DNA from: Methanococcus aeolicus Nankai-3
GTDB taxonomy: Archaea; AGJL01; Methanococci; Methanococcales; Methanococcaceae
Assembly: GCF_000017185.1 (NCBI RefSeq)
Contig: NC_009635.1
Span: forward strand, 932,563-996,562
DNA length: 64,000 bases
Direction of reading: 5' to 3'
Below are positions 61,686 to 64,000 of this stretch, piece after piece (position 1 is the first letter of the stretch; the number at the start of each line of letters is the position of its first letter). Both the position numbers and the translations under genes were made by a program. Below the pieces are notes generated by a model that ran no database searches, was not told the origin of the DNA, and saw only the letters and a list, made by a program, of their open reading frames with translations.

Positions 61686-62536
61686 TTATGGTTTATACAC
61701 TACATACTTAGCTCCAAATTCATTTAATTTTCTAATAACATCATCATTTGGCTGTTCTCTAAAACAATACATCAATTCTTTATCGTGAGTTTTTGAATAA
61801 TCACTTAATTTTCTTAGTTGTTCTACAAATCTTTGCCATTTTCTGCTTCCATCTTTCACAATATCTTTACCTTTGCATTCAATAATCTTATTTGTGGTTT
61901 CAATATCTATTTCAGTCTCATATCCATAGGTCTTCTTATCTAATTTTTTAGACAACTCCACAATCTCATTAACATTACACTTTTCAGCAGCTACCATTGC
62001 CTCATACGGAGCTCCTGTATTTCCATTTTTAATACTTTTGAGTAATTCACTATATCCATCCACTTTTCTAAGTTTGCTTAAAGCATTATTTAGTTTTTCT
62101 AAGTCGATATCTTTATTTATATATTTATTTATAGCATCATCTGAAATATGTCTTTTCTTTAAATCTCCTATTGTCTTTCTTATCTTTGTTAAATCATTTA
62201 CATTATTAGCATTTTTAGTTATTTTAGCAATAGAACTTTTAGATATTCCCATCTTAGATAATTTATTTGTTTCATCTACTGCTTTTTTAAGAGCATCGTT
62301 TGGTTTGTTGCTGTTTTTGATGATGCTGTTTATTGTGCTTGTTTCTACTCTTTTATCTTTGAGTTTAGATATTCTGTTATCTATCCATCCAAGTTTTTTA
62401 TCATTTTTAACAGCATCTTTAAACAGCTTGTTAATATTCTCTGGTTCAACTCATTCATCTAAGAGATTAACAGCATTATCTGCAACTGTTTTTGGACTAT
62501 ATCCCTTACTCTCTTTCTTTGCTGACTCTTTGATTT
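61686..62536 (-). pseudogene. Orphan toxin cassette with PD-(D/E)XK-like C-terminus (copy 2)
   Basis: From 62252 on, an open frame of 188 residues has the shared module (1-45), a short linker, and a C-terminal nuclease-like domain: YETEIDIETTNKIIECKGKD with D116, E125 and K127. The same frame continues upstream to 62536 (KLGWIDNRISKLKDKRV and NKPNDALKKAVDETNKLSK) but is cut by one TGA at 62451-62453. It lacks an RBS and a proper 5' end, so it looks like the 3' part of a larger toxin gene. Confidence 0.6.
62128..62250 (-). repeat. Cassette repeat, copy 2
   Basis: Copy 2 is almost identical to copy 3 for its first 60 bases from the GGAATATCTAAAAGTTC end and diverges slowly after that. It marks the border between the constant module and the variable toxin end. 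Confidence 0.8.
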
Positions 62537-62611
62537 AAAAAAATAGATTAATTAAAAAATGTAATTTATTTGTTATGTTAGATAAAAATAGAATTAAGAT
62601 TTTAAAAAGAT

Positions 62612-63238
62612 TTATATCCAATCATCGTCCTCTTCCACTTCTGGAGCTACTGAGTTAGTATTAAGGATATATAAATAACACTTCCCTATTTTTTCAATTA
62701 ATTGTGGCTCTGTTAATATATCTGTTTCGTCCCATATTACTTTCTCTGGAATTTTTATATCTAAATCTTCTTTATACACAAATAACCACGGTAGTTTTGT
62801 AAAATTATCTGTTATATCTGATAAGAATTCTTTTGGATTTTTATATTTCTTTTTTTCTAACTTTATTTCATACTCCTCTATTGTATTATGAATACCTCCA
62901 AATCCAAATTCTGGCTGAATAAGTTCTATAACTTTTTTAACTGTATCTATAAGTATTTGAGTATTTTGCTTTGCTATTTGTTTTGCTTTTTCTATCGGAT
63001 ACTCATCTTCATAGAAATAGGAACAATACTTACTATAGTCTGTTAAAACTCCAACAATATAGTATTCTTCTCCAAATATATTCTCTACAATTGTTCCTTC
63101 AATTGTGGTGCGTATTCCCAAACCCGTATATATATTTGGCAACTTTTCATTTATTTCTTTCTTATAATTTTTAAGTATTTTTTCATATTTTTTAGGATTT
63201 TCTTTTGTATAAAAATTAATTAAAAGGTCTGAAGACAT
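62612..63238 (-). CDS. Predicted immunity protein for the cassette at 63256
   Basis: The 208-residue acidic protein (ending EVEEDDDWI) is not similar to the one at 61023 and matches no family I know. I chose ATG 63238, which follows a perfect GGGTGAT; the open frame begins four codons earlier. It lies 18 bp after the toxin-like gene. The position, size and acidity fit an immunity protein for a nuclease. Confidence 0.5.
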   Translation of the reverse strand: MSSDLLINFYTKENPKKYEKILKNYKKEINEKLPNIYTGLGIRTTIEGTIVENIFGEEYYIVGVLTDYSKYCSYFYEDEYPIEKAKQIAKQNTQILIDTVKKVIELIQPEFGFGGIHNTIEEYEIKLEKKKYKNPKEFLSDITDNFTKLPWLFVYKEDLDIKIPEKVIWDETDILTEPQLIEKIGKCYLYILNTNSVAPEVEEDDDWI

Positions 63239-63255
63239 GTTATCACCCATTACTT

Positions 63256-64000
63256 TTATAATTCATCTATATTTTTTACAATTATCTCTTTATCTGAAAC
63301 AAATGCGACTTTTTCTATATTATATTTTTTAAATATCTCTTTTGCATTTTTTACACTAATTTTAGAGTGTTTTGGAAATACAAGTATTCCTGTTTTACCT
63401 GTAGCTTCAATTTTTCTGTTTAATTGATTTGTCCAATCTCTTATATCTTTGTCACTTATTTTTTTACTTGGTTTTATATTTTTACATTCATACACCGCCT
63501 TATCCGTTAATGCATCTATTTCTTCCCTATTATGATTCATAGAAAACTTAATAACATTCTCTCCTTTATCTATTAATCTTGATGCTGTTTTTAGTTCAAA
63601 TGCTATATCGTTTGCCTTTTCGTTATTTTTTGCAATATCTCTTAATACCTTCTGCAACACATATTGACTTGGATTGTCAGGATTTTTTATACTTGAGAGT
63701 TTTTCTATATCTTTGAAATCAATTTTTCCTTTAAGGTATTGTAATGCAGATATTTCTTTTAAAGAATATTCTTTCTTAATCAAATCATCTATTATCTTCG
63801 CTGGAACTCCTTTATTTCTCAATTCTACAATAGTATCTTTCGCTTTTTCTAAATCATAACCTTTTTCTATTAACTCATTTATAGCATCATCTGAAATATG
63901 CCTTTTCTTTAAATTTCCAATGATTTTTCTTTGTTTTGTTAAATCATTTACATTATTAGCATTTTTAGTTATTTTAGCAATAGAACTTTTAGATATTCCC
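63256..64000 (-). CDS. Polymorphic toxin-like protein, C-terminal part (partial, runs off the window)
   Basis: The frame is open from the window edge to 63256, so at least 247 residues. It starts with the shared module (GISKSSIAKI through KKRHISDDAIN), continues with helical repeat-like segments (ELIEKGYDLEKAKD, LRNKGVPAKIIDDLIKKEYS), and ends with a domain containing REEIDALTDKAVYECKN and WTNQLNRKIEATGKTGILVF. The D..ECK pattern and following helix suggest a PD-(D/E)XK nuclease. The N-terminal delivery part must lie beyond 64000. Confidence 0.65.
   Translation of the reverse strand, partial: GISKSSIAKITKNANNVNDLTKQRKIIGNLKKRHISDDAINELIEKGYDLEKAKDTIVELRNKGVPAKIIDDLIKKEYSLKEISALQYLKGKIDFKDIEKLSSIKNPDNPSQYVLQKVLRDIAKNNEKANDIAFELKTASRLIDKGENVIKFSMNHNREEIDALTDKAVYECKNIKPSKKISDKDIRDWTNQLNRKIEATGKTGILVFPKHSKISVKNAKEIFKKYNIEKVAFVSDKEIIVKNIDEL
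63878..64000 (-). repeat. Cassette repeat, copy 3
   Basis: This copy ends exactly at the window edge with GGGAATATCTAAAAGTTC on the minus strand, the same point where copies 1 and 2 begin. Confidence 0.8.

Noticed and set aside
62451-62453. In-frame TGA as a selenocysteine codon
   Set aside because: No SECIS-like structure was seen, the gene is not a known selenoprotein, and the fragment lacks a proper start; a plain stop in an orphan cassette is simpler.
62038-62538. 166-codon hydrophobic plus-strand open frame
   Set aside because: It is opposite the orphan toxin cassette, and its similarity to the cassette repeats arises only from the antisense strand.

Overview
The window is AT-rich DNA (roughly 30% G+C by eye) from a hydrogenotrophic methanogenic archaeon of the Methanococcales, most like Methanococcus or Methanothermococcus. 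The evidence is the gene content: CofG (coenzyme F420), methanogenesis marker 14, archaeal eIF-5A, S17e, an L41e-like protein and Rnp2, CTP-dependent riboflavin kinase, a two-gene tRNA 2-selenouridine synthase, F420H2 oxidase (FprA) and DUF356. Nearly every gene has a GGTGAT-type ribosome binding site about 3 nt before the start codon. I cannot name the species from sequence alone.

Layout. 0.1-17 kb holds housekeeping genes: gatC, dapA, rps17e, chorismate mutase, cofG, pyrD, rnp2, nadC, eIF-5A, hemB, a fumarase subunit, cdc48, an HD phosphohydrolase, riboflavin genes (ribC, ribB, ribK) and a purine nucleoside/methylthio-nucleoside phosphorylase. Two small genes are easily missed: a 33-codon L41e-like ORF at 188-289 that seems to start with AUA, and a C/D box sRNA at 2412-2480. 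At 16.8-18.35 kb lies a broken TnpB-type insertion sequence next to the rhodanese half of SelU. At 19-27.6 kb are the P-loop half of SelU, a TPR protein, metE, adenine deaminase, an HD protein, a prepilin peptidase and two poorly known genes.

27.6-35.4 kb encodes a six-gene membrane complex of the Hyf/Hyc (group 4 hydrogenase) type. Its large subunit lacks the Ni-Fe cysteine motifs, so it is probably an energy-converting hydrogenase-related (Ehr) complex rather than a hydrogenase. 35.7-47.5 kb carries valS, ileS, two tRNAs (Leu-UAA, Val-UAC), a decayed HepT/MntA module, a HARP (protein-only RNase P-like) gene, a TmcAL-like nucleotidyltransferase and marker 14.

47.5-60.5 kb is a nearly continuous minus-strand block for redox, oxygen, nitrosative, arsenic and sulfur functions: a decayed hemerythrin, rubrerythrin, FprA, Fe-S proteins, ArsC/Acr3, V4R and TatD-like proteins, a full DsrE/DsrF/DsrH/DsrE2/TusA sulfur-relay set, ferredoxin, cupin, hybrid-cluster protein and an Fe-S partner. 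Three upstream regions in this block share a GTCAAAAAT element.

60.5-64 kb is the most unusual region. Three copies of one N-terminal module are joined to different C-terminal ends, two of them PD-(D/E)XK-like. Each of those two is followed at once by an unrelated gene of about 210 codons. This is the layout of a polymorphic toxin/immunity cassette array, and its 5' end lies beyond the window.

Three repeat systems run through the window: an 8-bp palindrome GGAGCTCC (49 copies counted by eye), a family of about 140-bp MITE-like elements (five loci, one with a 10-bp target duplication), and short perfect hairpins with 3-nt loops that sit in and at the ends of genes, one pair of which has disrupted the transposase.
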